Shown here piece after piece: positions 32,636 through 43,681 of a DNA stretch of 64,000 nucleotides. The stretch lies in assembly GCA_963555705.1 (NCBI GenBank), contig OY743181.1, positions 27,036,513 to 27,100,512 on the forward strand, in the 5' to 3' direction. The stretch comes from Ligustrum vulgare. Its lineage: Eukaryota; Streptophyta; Magnoliopsida; Lamiales; Oleaceae. How positions within the stretch are numbered: position 1 is the first letter of the stretch; each line of letters opens with the position of its first letter. A program made the position numbers and the translations under genes. The notes under the pieces were generated by a model. The model saw only the letters and a program-made list of their open reading frames with translations. It was not told the origin of the DNA and searched no databases.

Positions 32636-32790
32636 CCAACTTGCTATAATAATTCCATAAACACCTAGCAAATATATGGAAAATAAATAAAGTAGCCCTG
32701 TGTTTAGATCTGACAATACCATACCATAATCAAAAGATACAATAGACCGAGCAACTAGACTTAACATAAATGTAGCCACTAGAGCCATTC
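32636..32790 (-). pseudogene. nad1: Mitochondrial nad1 fragment (NUMT)
   Basis: The minus strand from ATG 32788 reads [15 protein letters not shown], then [18 protein letters not shown] and [10 protein letters not shown]. This closely matches part of plant mitochondrial NADH dehydrogenase subunit 1 (end of exon 1). In complex I that protein is a membrane subunit. Here only about 50 residues remain. The frame continues upstream into unrelated residues and stops after ...ASWS. Several differences from the usual protein are Pro to Leu or Ser, consistent with C to T changes. A nuclear insertion of mitochondrial DNA is the simplest reading. Confidence 0.8.
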
Positions 32791-33001
32791 CCTTGGTGGA
32801 TAAGTTCGACGAATCAGCAGTGCAGAATTTAGTTTCTAGTATGGTGGACTGATCTACAGTTATGGGCAATACATACCAAAATATTCGAAGAAGGAACGTG
32901 CATATGAGTATATATCCAACCCACCATTCTATATAACCTATCCACATTAGTGAAGTGGCTGGATACATAAGTTAAGTGCACATTTATGATACCTTAGTCG
33001 T
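32791..33001. other. Unassigned spacer
   Basis: It is open on the minus strand in the same frame as the nad1 fragment but has no recognisable match. It may be part of the same organellar insertion or unrelated. Confidence 0.35.
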
Positions 33002-33369
33002 GATGCATAGGGGAGTTAACCTACAAGCACGGAAGATCACTCATAAACGATAATCTTTTCAACGGAATTTACATTTCCTTCCTTTTAGAATTGCTTATTG
33101 TGTCTGAAATCTGTAGCAAAATGTCCATGTTTTCCACAAATATAGCATGTTCCTTTAGACTTCTTTTTCAACTTCCCTTGATTAGGATGCATAGGGGAGT
33201 CAACATACAAGCACGAAAGATCCCTCACCTTAGCGTTAATCTCTTCAACGGAATTTATATTTCCTTCCGTTTGAATTGTTTATGTGTCTGCAATCTCTAG
33301 CAAAATGTCCAGGTTTTCCACAAACATAGCATGTTCCTTTAGACTTCTTTTTTAACTTCCCTTGATCAT
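33002..33369 (-). repeat. 184-bp tandem duplication within Copia-4 gag
   Basis: GATGCATAGGGGAGT at 33002 and 33186 starts two copies that run through the zinc-knuckle coding segment to CTTCCCTTGAT. The right copy keeps a readable knuckle; the left copy has more changes. Confidence 0.88.
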
Positions 33370-34130
33370 TTTTGGGACCAAGAGCTTTCCCTTTCTTTTG
33401 AACTTTGTTGGAGTTATCGAAGTTATCTACGTTACTGGCTTTTGAAGGGTCATCATATGAACTTTCGTTCCTATCTCTTGCCCGTTGATTCTTCCTCAAT
33501 CCGAATATGCTTTTGAATATGTTCCAAAGAGAAATCTTCAGAGTTATAAAGTATTTTCTTTCTAAAACTCTTCCAAGTAGCTGGAAACTTCCCAATAATT
33601 GCATCAACTTGAGATGGTTCAGGAAGTTCGATTTTAACGGCTTTCAACTTATTCACAATAATTTGAACTTTGTGCACTTAAGGCAAAAGAGAGGTATGTT
33701 TTCTAAAAATTTAAAATCGAAATACCATGAGATGAGAAATTTCTTCTTCTTCTTCTTCTTCTTCTTCTTCTTCTTCTTCTTCTTCTTCTTCTTCTTCTTC
33801 TTCTTCTTCTTCTTCTTCGTATTCTTCGTATTTGATTTCTAAAGCATCACATATTTCTATGGCCGAAGAACCAATCAGATAAAGTGTTTAGAATATGGCC
33901 TCGATAAATTAATTCATCTTCTTGACGCTTTTGTCTTTCTTCCCTTACTGCATTTGCGTCTTCATCAATTGGTTTGAAAAGTTGTGTCAAGTCCGGATCA
34001 AATATGTAAAAGATCTTTAACACAGTTAGAAGGAATTTCTACTTATCGTGCCAATGAGTGAAATTGTTTCCATCAAAACGGTCAAGCCTTACTAGGTCTT
34101 GATTCATCAATTTGATTGTTTTTCAGTCTC
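33186..34130 (-). pseudogene. Copia-4 gag remnant
   Basis: Minus sense: the N-terminal FDGNNFTHWHDK and KIFYIFDPDLTQ blocks are readable around 34090-33990. IVNKLKAVKIELPEPSQVDAII, GKFPATWKSFRKKILY and FSLEHIQKHIRIEE follow, then a CCHC knuckle, CYVCGKPGHFARDC. This is a Copia gag (UBN2-like). A (GAA)n expansion, stops and frameshifts break it. No pol follows to its left; the nad1 fragment and Gypsy-A take over. Confidence 0.85.
33740..33818 (+). repeat. (TTC)n microsatellite
   Basis: About 26 TTC units; it reads GAA on the gag sense strand and lies inside the Copia-4 gag remnant. Confidence 0.95.
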
Positions 34131-34880
34131 CATTCTAAAAGTATTGTTTGAGATTGTTTAGAAATATGAAGAACGAAGTAAAAATAAGAATGCAAATGGA
34201 TGAACAAAAACACGAATCAAGACCTGAACACGTTAGAAAATGTTGTCCTCAAATTATATTTGTCCTCTCTCGGTATTTGAGTGGTTAAAGGAATCACAGA
34301 AAAATAGTTTGTATGATTAATCAATTTTAAGTAGACTTACTTAAAGCACAAAGTGACGCTTCAAGAACATGAGTGAAAACAAGAAGGGGTTTTGAATTTG
34401 TAGAAATGGTTGGATTTAATTCAATCAAAGTGAAATTATATAAATATTCAATCATACTCCACGAAATCAAGTCAACCATTCGTGAGAAAACAGAGAGCTT
34501 TCCATGAAAAGGTGCCAAAACTAAGTTTTAGCTTAACAACTATAAACTTTCAACCAAGCGATCGCTTGGTTTTAACACCAAGCATTCAATGGGTGTTATT
34601 TTTAGCCCCAACGGCCAAAAAACTTTATCAATCGATCACTTGGTTAAATGGTTTTGCCTTAAGTTTGATAAATTGTGTCAAGGCGATCGCTAGCCATTTT
34701 GCCCAACCGATCGCTTGAGCAAAGAATTGAATCAAACCAATTTTTATTCACAATTTTTTTTGCCAAGCCAATATGGTCATTATCCCTAATATATATTGCA
34801 CCATGCAATGACCTAAAATATGTCCCTTGTAAAATTTCATTGAAGTTTACGTCTTTTTTCTTTTTATTACCTAAATTTAT
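34131..34880 (-). other. Probable Copia-4 leader/LTR with GCGATCGC palindromes
   Basis: It lies upstream of the gag in minus sense. It contains a perfect 20-base palindrome, AACCAAGCGATCGCTTGGTT (34552-34571), and related CGATC(G/A)C boxes near 34633, 34682 and 34708. No second LTR is available to fix the ends and no primer site is evident. Confidence 0.45.
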
Positions 34881-36216
34881 GTCTTAAGTATCATAAGTAT
34901 CGAAGTGTGATACTCAAATTTAGGCCCTAAGTATCATAAAAATTTAGAAAGTATCATAATATATTACTTTAAAGGGACGTAAATTTCAGTAAATCAGAAG
35001 TATCATAAAATTCTTTGAAGTACCTGATTGACGTAAATTTTAATTTGACCCCAAAACTTAGGATATTTATGTCGTTGTCACATATAACAATAATATCATC
35101 CATCGTAGATAGGAGATTTTGTATGTGATAACGAAAGGTTATCTAAGTAGTGTGATGGGATATGATAATATGGACGAAGGATAATTCTACTTGTACAAAT
35201 TAAAGGCGACAAACCTATTTACGCCCCTCTCACATGGAGGGGCCCTACTAATATTATATTATTCGTGAGCCACCCTCTTTGTGGGGGTGGAATGGAGGTG
35301 AGAGTAAACTAATTTATCATCAAGTTTGTAGGTCTATGAATGAATTGGGACAACAGGGAACAATTTGTTGGGACTTAGGTGGACATTAGAGACCAGCCAG
35401 GTGGCCCAAGTCTTCTAGTGGCAGCTATGGCAACGGGTGAGCAGGATGAATGGCCTAGAAAACGTATCTTTCCAAATTATACATCATTTTTCTTTTTGAG
35501 AGTAATGTTGATTTTCTTAATTTTCTAATGTCCCTATTTAATAATTCTTGTTATTAATAAATATTTAATATAAGAATATACAATATACTAGGAGAAAATG
35601 CTAGAAAAAATTATATTTCAACTTTATTAATTATAATTTCTTTATGAGTCAAAATGAAGACAAGCAGAGACAATCCACCAGCCACTTGGCGATTGAAGGT
35701 CTATTGACATGTGGGGCTTGATCAACTGGGGGAGGGATTGGAGATTATTTACCTTATAATTTTCATGTAAACAAGTCTATATTTATAAGACAAGGGGAAT
35801 AGTTTTGCACGTTTTGCTTCGCATCTCCACTTTTGAGTGACGAAGTGAAGGTATGGACATTTGCTATGCCATTTCGCCTATTATTGGTGAGAATTAATAT
35901 TGTCCTCTATTCGGTAAAAGTTTTTTTAAAAATTTTATTTGTAAGTGCGACAAAATCTCATTGTACCATTTAAAAAAAAAAAGGTTAACAATTTTGCTCG
36001 ATCAAACATTCTCGTCCATCATTTTTTTACTTATTAAAAAAAATCAACGAAACGTTACCACGTCACTTATTATAAACGATACAATTGGTCAATCGGAGCC
36101 ATAGTATGTTAAAGTCATCTGCAAATTTCAAAATCAAATTTACAAGATTTCTAGCGTACTTCTTGATGAAAATTGTATATAAACCTATGAGGGGGCGGGG
36201 ATATTAAGTATCAACT
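34881..36216. other. Intergenic DNA
   Basis: No gene seen. AAGTATCATAA-like phrases recur at about 34890, 34932, 34959 and 35010. A GGAGGGGCCC...CCACCCTCTTTGTGGGGGTGGAATGGAGG stretch lies at 35235-35300. The rest is AT-rich. Confidence 0.6.
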
Positions 36217-36247
36217 CCCCTCCCCCCCCCCCCCCACCCCCCCCCCC
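36217..36247 (+). repeat. Poly-C tract
   Basis: Almost pure C for about 30 bases, interrupted by one A; it reads poly-G on the other strand. Confidence 0.9.
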
Positions 36248-36614
36248 ACGGCGACGGGAGTAAGACTTGTTTTAGGATAGTCGTGGGCTTAAATACAGTT
36301 GTCCCTTAACTAGCAAACCACAAGAATACATGTTGTTCATTTTTACCAGCAAAGCACAAGAATAGTATAAGGCTAAAAGCTAGTACTTTTAGCTGGTCTC
36401 CACACTAATGTAACCACAACATAATACGGCCTAACAAAATTGCAAAACAACAGTGCCCAGAGCTTATACGAGGAAATGTCCTTTACAATCGACTCAATAT
36501 TGACCAAAGAAAAAAAAAAAACATCTAGATACACAATAAAATTAAACATGGGATTATAAGGGAATTCACAATGCTGACAAGTGTCTCCATATCTTGCTCG
36601 AACTGAAGGCCACA

Positions 36615-39600
36615 TCAAGAAGGGATATAGGGTTCAAATAGCTTCACACAAGGATTTGGATCATACTGCAAAATTTCTGCAGCTCGTTCAAACTCTTCCC
36701 TGAGGACTCTAATGCTATACTTGTCCACAACTCGACCAAGATCATGTGATAATTCAAACGGATCTTCTATGCATATCAAGTGACGGTCATTACCAATTCT
36801 TCTAGTCCAATCTTTAGCTCTCTTGCTGCAAGTACAGGTATAAAAAGATCATGATCAGCTATTGTGCTCAAATATCTCATCTTTTCCTTTCTTTTTTCCA
36901 TTTTACTCAGGGTGGGGAGCGAGACATGAGGGACATTGCTTCATCTATAACTATTTGTTTCAACAGTTTTAAAGACGGCAAAGCAGAAAACTTAAATCAA
37001 ATGCACTTTTACTTGTGACAGAGCTCGGGGCTTATGTTATCTTTGCAAAACTGAAATGACAAGAAATAAAAAAAATTCAACCCATGAGCATCTGAAATTT
37101 GATGAGCTAACAGCATAGCAAGCGTTAAATTGTTTCCATATTCTAATTTCATTTCCTTTAAAAGACTACATAAATAGATGATATCCAAATTATCCACATA
37201 ATCGAGATCATCTTTATGTCTGTAAGTGAAATATAGAACTATTATTCATAATGCAAATGCTTATTACCTTAGTGTGCTTCCTGTTCGAACAGATATAACA
37301 TCATTTGTGTAATCATGACAGTAGGCCCAATAGTTGAAAAAGGCCCAAACCAACTGAGCAATACTTTCCCTGTTCCGGGACCCAAAATCACGAAGCTTTT
37401 CCACTTGATCGAAAAAAGCACATTCAACATTGTCTATAGTTACACAGTAAGTGATATCCATCCCCTGTATACAAGAAAGATATTAGAGTTAAGACAAGCA
37501 ATGTTTGCTTACTAGCTTCCATCGCCCATCTCACATGCAGTACGCCAACATAGAGGAAGGTTTAGTTCCAACTTTTTTACTGAAAAGGAATCCAATAGTA
37601 ATATACTGCCTCTATTTGGTTTTGCTAAAAAATAGATTTTTAATATATTTTGATAATGTTAATGAAATGTGTGGTTGAAAAATTGTCAATCTCATGAAAC
37701 GTGTGGTTAAAACTAATTGTTGACTTTGATTTAAATTTCTATCACTTTTTTAGCTAAATCAAACTGGGGCTGGAACAAAACTCAGTTTCATATTTTTTTT
37801 AAAAAAACATGCATAGACACCTCTAACATAATTACCATGTCAATTACATCATAATCAAGATTATTTTATTACGAAGGAAAAGATAAATTATCAGCTGACT
37901 CGTGTTATGATAGCATTTTAAAGTTTCTCTTATCAGAAATATTATACATAAGAACACAACTCATCGTTTGCACAGAGAGAAATCTATAAGCAAATAAATA
38001 AGAGCAAATGCACTGAGTTTCATGTGAAAGTACAAAACCTGCAAGCATGGAAGAATAGCTGGTCTCCGCTGCTGTAAGAAATTAATGCACATTAACACGT
38101 ACCTGGAAAGATATTAAACTAATTAGCCAAAAAAGAGAAATATACTAAGGTTGCGAAGCAAAGATTGTGGAAAATTAAGAAAACTCACGCATAACTAGAG
38201 AGTGTTCCTTGGTAAGTTTCATTGACTCCTCGTGTTTTAGCCCAGTGTTTCACAATGAAAGCCAACTGATGCAGTCTCACATCTATATGTGCGTAATCCC
38301 GAAGCAGCTTTGTATTTACTACAGCCAGCACATTGTTCATGCAAATGTCACCAGAAATACCAGTGACAGGATCCATGAGCTTAACAATGGGGACCCTGGC
38401 ACGTGTAAGTGCCTGTAAATAAAATATGAAATTGCACTAAGATCACTACAAACATTCAGGTTCAGACCTCCATATACATGAGATACAAGGAAAGAGAGGG
38501 AAGAACATGTCATCCATCAAAACCAAATGCAAACAGTCAGATATGTATATCAATTTTTATAGTTGAACAATATAAAATAAGTTTCAAATTCATGTAGAAA
38601 TTACCTGTACATTCTGAAAATTGTCTGCCTGCAGAATATCAGCCAACTTTAACAAGACCTCAGACTTGTCTGAATTTGCAGTCTCCATCACAAGGCAAAC
38701 ATCAATGTCACTTTTTGAAAAGTCAAATGAGTTGGCACATGATCCATATAGATGCAACCGAGCCTCAGGCCACTCTTTGCTAACAAGCTTCTCCAATATT
38801 GTCAACAAATTCTTTTGCTTGGCCTTTTCTTCATCAGCTGGGATTAACGAGTCATATATAGCTAGGAATTCAGTATTCAGCCTGTTTATGTCAGCACGAC
38901 ACATTGTCTGTCTTTTCACATTCCTCATCCTCTGGTTTAGTATCCACTGTCCTCTATTATCAGATCTATAATCCTGACCATAAGAAACAAAGATGTAAAG
39001 AAAATTCCATGCCTCTAGGCTCTAGTTTAGTTTCTCATGTACAATTTGAATCCTCGAAAAATTCAGAAACAAGCAGATATATTCAAAACAAAAGCGCTAA
39101 AGGTCTAAGAAAATCCTTTAGTTAGAGGAATTGCAACCATATGATGAGCATCAAATCGAAAAGCCAGAGTAAATCAATGTCCTCTAATTTTTATTTTTAA
39201 AAAAAAAAAAAAAAACACCCACATACACAAAGAATAGCGTTGTATTTCTGCCAAAACATGGATCTAATCACCAATACTTGTTATTCATGCTTTGTGAACA
39301 CTTTTCAACAAGAAATATTAGATCTTCAATCAGAACTTTAGATATACATGTACTAAAAGGCTAAAAAGGAAGGCCACTTGATTTCAATAACGTTAAATCT
39401 CTACCTGGTCAACATATTTTATTGTATTTATAATAGAAACAACATTGTATGCAGATTTCAATTTATAAGCTCTAGACAAAATTGTCAGTATTCAATTTAT
39501 TCACACGAGCTTTTTCTATTTGTATCTTTTCCACTGTTAGCCAGAGATCCCATGAGCAAAGTCTCTACATGTTCCTCCATACCAGGAACGCAATCACTAG

Positions 39601-40986
39601 CAGTAGGCTAGTTGAATTAAATAATTCCCAATAAATTCAGGAGTAGCATGCTATTACCCAAGGTTGTTCAGTTATATTCATAAAAGGAATAATTCCTAAC
39701 ACGCAAAACAAAATTGACAGCAAAATGAGAGATGATCACTTATTCTAAATCTATCATAACAAATGGACAAGACATGGAAGCAAAGAATTTACCTTGTCCC
39801 GATGGTTTTTCTTTTTATCATTTTTCTCCTGAGATTCATCTTCAAGTCCTAGAGAATTCACAAGCTGTTCCTCCAAATCATCAAACTCATTCTGCCCTCG
39901 GCCACCATTCCCCAGTTCTTTGCCATTATCACTACCCTCACCATGAAGTTTCCGCTCAGAATCCTCAATATTAGAGGCTAAAACCAAATGAAAATTGCTG
40001 CCAGTGGAAGGAAGAGGGCAATCGATCTTGTTATTTGTTAACTTCGCATCCAAAATACGAGCACTATATCCAGCATTCTGGTCCGATAACATCCTTTCTT
40101 GTTTAACTCTTACGATTTCAACAGTTTTATTGCTCAAACTACCCTTACCTTTGTCGACACTATGTTCGAAGGAACCCTCACTAGACCCGTACCCCCTATT
40201 CCCCACGTTATTTATATTGCTTGAAAAACCAGGTGGTGGAACCACAACCCTATAATTCTCATGATGCCCTTGATTTCCCCTGCTATTACTATTATTGCTC
40301 CTTTCTTGGCCATAACCCTTCAAGATAGTCGAATTCCCTTCAAAATTCTTATTAATCTCCATCGAGTTCTGATAATCAACTCGAAAACCATTCAATCTTC
40401 TATTACTCCCTAGATCATCCTCCAAATATGAGTTTCCACTTTTACCTCTTTGACTTAAAGTCTCTTCCAGAGCAGTTCCATTCAATGCAGCAGCAGTATC
40501 CACAATATTTCTGTTTAAAGACCCAAAGATAATAGTCGGTTCTTGCCTATGAGCTGGTACCGGCTTCGAATTATCACCAAAAAACCCTAATTTCCTTGTA
40601 TCATCACCCAAAGAGGTGTGCGAAAACTGATGATTATAATGATTAGATGGGTGACTGAAACCCCCAGGTGGCGCGAGGAAATTAGGGTTCAAGTTAGAAT
40701 TAGGGTTTTGCAGGAAGAAACTATGAGGCGCAAAATGTGGTCGGGAAGATGAATTCGGCCATTGGCCGTAACCAGAATCACGACTGTTCGATGGAAACAC
40801 TGGCTGCGGCTGCAAGTATGGTGGAACACTACGCCCCACAGCCACGACGGCCGGATCATCGGGTATGGTTTGGGGAAGTGGGTTTGGTTGGATTTGTGCA
40901 GGGTGTAGTTGCGGTGGTTTCTTGAGGAGCTGGAGAAGAAATTCACCGTCTTTCTTCGGCGGCGCGTCACCTCCACCAGTATCCAT
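36615..40986 (-). CDS. URT1: Terminal uridylyltransferase URT1 (UTP:RNA uridylyltransferase), six exons
   Basis: Exons (minus order): 40986-39793, 38973-38605, 38412-38189, 38102-38039, 37464-37268, 36825-36615 (stop TGA). All introns are GT-AG and the phases join to 752 codons, close to the 764 residues I recall for Arabidopsis URT1. Residues 1-398 are a low-complexity, Pro/Asn/Ser-rich region with two conserved short motifs, GEFLLQLL (14-21) and [10 protein letters not shown] (248-257). The nucleotidyltransferase core has YGSCANS and DID, with Asp487 and Asp489 as likely metal ligands and Asp543 as the third. The PAP-associated part follows, with [38 protein letters not shown] and a conserved end, FEPYIPS. 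The family adds short U-tails to deadenylated mRNAs in the cytoplasm, limiting over-trimming and favouring 5'-3' decay; the disordered N-terminus contacts decapping factor DCP5. This copy looks intact. The start is the first ATG of the open exon and matches the family N-terminus. The closest alternative, HESO1, lacks this long N-terminus. Confidence 0.95.
37606..37774. mobile_element. MITE in URT1 intron 4
   Basis: CTCTATTTGGTTTTGCTAAAAAA at the left is imperfectly inverted at the right (TTTTTTAGCTAAATCAAACTGGGG). The interior has (A/G)TGTGTGGTTGAAAA and CGTGTGGTTAAAA, phrases shared with other MITEs here (near 46320, 48165). About 170 bases, well away from both splice sites. Confidence 0.6.
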
Positions 40987-41338
40987 TGCGGCGGAGCAAA
41001 GTAATTGAAAATCTGAGTATTATAACTGGATAATGTTGACCTAAACACTAAATTTATTTGGGATTTTTAAGGAAAGATCGGAGAGAACAGTAGTTTTTAC
41101 AGCTAAAGAAGGTAGAAGAATGATATTTTGCGCAGTCAAATATGTGGAATTATGAAGGGGCGTGGTTTTATAGGATAATAATACATAAACTATTGTGATA
41201 AAATAAAACACCACTCCATATCCTACTACTTTTCTTTTTATATAAAATGTGTCGTTGAAAATAATTTTATGAAACATGCACTTAATTGTTTTATATAAAA
41301 TGTGTGGTTGAAAGAGGAATGTCTTGTTTATAAATAAA
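40987..41338 (-). promoter_or_regulatory. URT1 5' UTR and proximal promoter region
   Basis: About 350 bases separate the URT1 ATG from the Helitron array. No unambiguous TATA box is identified; the segment is moderately AT-rich with TATAAAACCACGCC-like sequence in minus sense near 41170. The transcription start cannot be fixed from sequence. Confidence 0.4.
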
Positions 41339-43052
41339 CTAGTTGTCTACTCGTGCGATGCACGGAATATATAATTTTTAAAATATCTTGATATAATCAT
41401 ATCACATAAAAAACATAATTTCAATAAAATTTCAATGCAAAATATTTTTTAATTTGAAACTTTAAAAAAGACAAAACTATTCAAAAAAAAAAAAAAAAAT
41501 ACTACATGTACACTAAGTATACCGCATCACTCAAAATTTGGCACTCATTTAAATTTTTTATATAATTTTTTTTCTCTGAAAATTTGTCACCTCATCACCT
41601 ATTTTCCTTTAAATATTTTATAATCTTTTATTAACTATATTTTTTAATGTGTTGCTTACATATATTTTATTTGAAATCCAATATATTAATTAATATATTT
41701 TATTTTTCCTTATTTTTTAAACATGTCAATTTTTGTCAAAATAATGAAATGATTAAACCTCCGTTTGGTAATAATGTTTGGTTTATAAACTTGTTTATTT
41801 ATGATTTTGAGGTAAAAAGTAGTGATTGAAAATTGGAGGGAGAAAATATGTGTGGTTAAAAAGTTAATAGAAAATAATTAATTATTTTTGTAATATGCAC
41901 ATTGAAGAGCTTATTCATTCATTGACAAATTAGAGAGTAAAATTTCAATAATTTTATTTATTTATTTTCAAAATATATTAATTCAATTTTTTCATTTCTA
42001 ATTTAACAAATTTATATACCATGACATTTATTTATTTTAAAATATATTAATTCAATTTATTCATTTCCTACATAACACATGTTATAGAATTTGAAACTTA
42101 AAACTAATCAAGAAAAAAAATCTGCATGTAAACTCAGTGTACCGCGCCACTCAAAGTTTGACACTTAATTAAATTTTTTGTATAAATTTCTTTTTACTTT
42201 TATTTACGTTTTTCTTTATAAATTTTCCCACCTTATCACCTATTTTCCTTTTAATATGTTAAAATTTTTAATTAACTTTATTTTTTAATATGTTGCTTAC
42301 ATATATTTTATTCGAAATCCAATATATACTAATTAATATATTTTATTTTTCCTTATTTTTTAAGCATACCAATTTTTGTCAAAATGATGAAATGATTAAA
42401 TTTTCTAACAATTTATCATTGGTGGCAAAAAATTGATAGCAAATAATTAATTAATTTTGTAATATAATTATTGAAGAACCTACTCATTTATTGACATATT
42501 AAAAAGTAAAATTTTAATGATTTTATTTATTTATTTTCAAAATATATTGATTCAAAATCTTCATTTCTAACTTAACAAATTTATATAGCATGTATTTTTT
42601 ATTTTCAAATATATTAATCCAAAATTTTCATTTTCAATTTAACACATTTACATAGATATGACATTTATTTATATTCAAATATATTAATACAATTTTTTCA
42701 TTTCATACATAACACATTTACATAGATATCACATTTATTTATATTCAAATATATTAATCCAAGTTTTTCATTTTCTACATAACACATTTACGTAGGTATC
42801 ACATTATTTATGTTCAAATATATTAATCTGATTTTTTCATTTTCAATATAATACATTTACACATAGTATATTTATTACAATTCTTACTAAATATGTAATA
42901 AATAATAAACTTTCCTACAAAAATATTTCTCTTTTCTTTATTTATTTTTATGTATTTTTTTATACATAAAAGTAGAAATGAGGAGAGAGACTCATTAAAT
43001 GCAATTTTCCCTCCAAAATGGCTCTCTCTCCTCACTTCTACTTTTATATATA
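41339..43052 (-). mobile_element. Helitron unit 1 (URT1-proximal)
   Basis: The 3' terminus CTAGTTGTCTACTCGTGCGATGCACGG (+ sense) begins at 41339. The 5' end abuts the next unit's CTAG at 43053. A foldback (AAGTAGAAATGAGGAGAGAGA / TCTCTCTCCTCACTTCTACTT, 42969-43044) lies just inside the 5' end. Confidence 0.75.
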
Positions 43053-43681
43053 CTAGTTGTCTACCTGTGCGATGCACGAAATATATAATTTTTAAATCAT
43101 AATTTTAAAAACATTTTGATTCAATCATATCAAATAAAAAACATAATTTAAATGAAATTTCAATACAAAATGTTATTGAATTTGAAACTTTAAAAAAGAT
43201 AAAACTATTCAAAATAAAAAAAATGTTACATGTACATTTAGTATACCGCGCCACTCAAAATTTGACATTCATTTAAATTTTTTATATAATTTTTTTTTAA
43301 AACTTTTATTTACATTTTTCTCTGAAAATTTGCCCACTTCATCATCTATTTCCCTTTTAATAAGTTATAATTTATTTATTTATTTTCAAAATATATTGAT
43401 TCAAAATCTTCATTTTTAACTTAACAAATTTATATTGCATGGATTTTTTATTTTCAAATATATTAATTCGAAATTTTCAATTTCAATTTAACATATTTAC
43501 ATAGATATGACATTTATTTATGTTCAAATATATTAATACAATTTTTTGATTTCATAAATAAAATAACATATTTACATAGATATTATATTTATTTATGTTA
43601 AAATATATTAACTCAATTTTTTCATTTCCTACATAACACATTTACATAAATATCACATTAATTATGTTCAAATATATTAAT
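43053..43681 (-). mobile_element. Helitron unit 2, 5'-truncated
   Basis: The 3' terminus is at 43053 (CTAGTTGTCTACCTGTGCGATGCACG). The unit ends at 43681 in mid-interior sequence (TTCAAATATATTAAT) without the foldback, so the 5' part is missing. Confidence 0.7.

Noticed and set aside
32630..32968. 112-codon minus-strand frame as an intact membrane protein gene
   Set aside because: Only the part up to about 32790 matches NAD1; the remaining residues match nothing I know, and the frame ends by a chance stop.
33507..33842. 111-codon + strand frame ending in poly-Phe
   Set aside because: Produced by the (TTC)n microsatellite and antisense to Copia gag.
39995..40255. + strand frames opposite URT1 exon 1
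   Set aside because: Shadows of the URT1 coding strand; no motifs.
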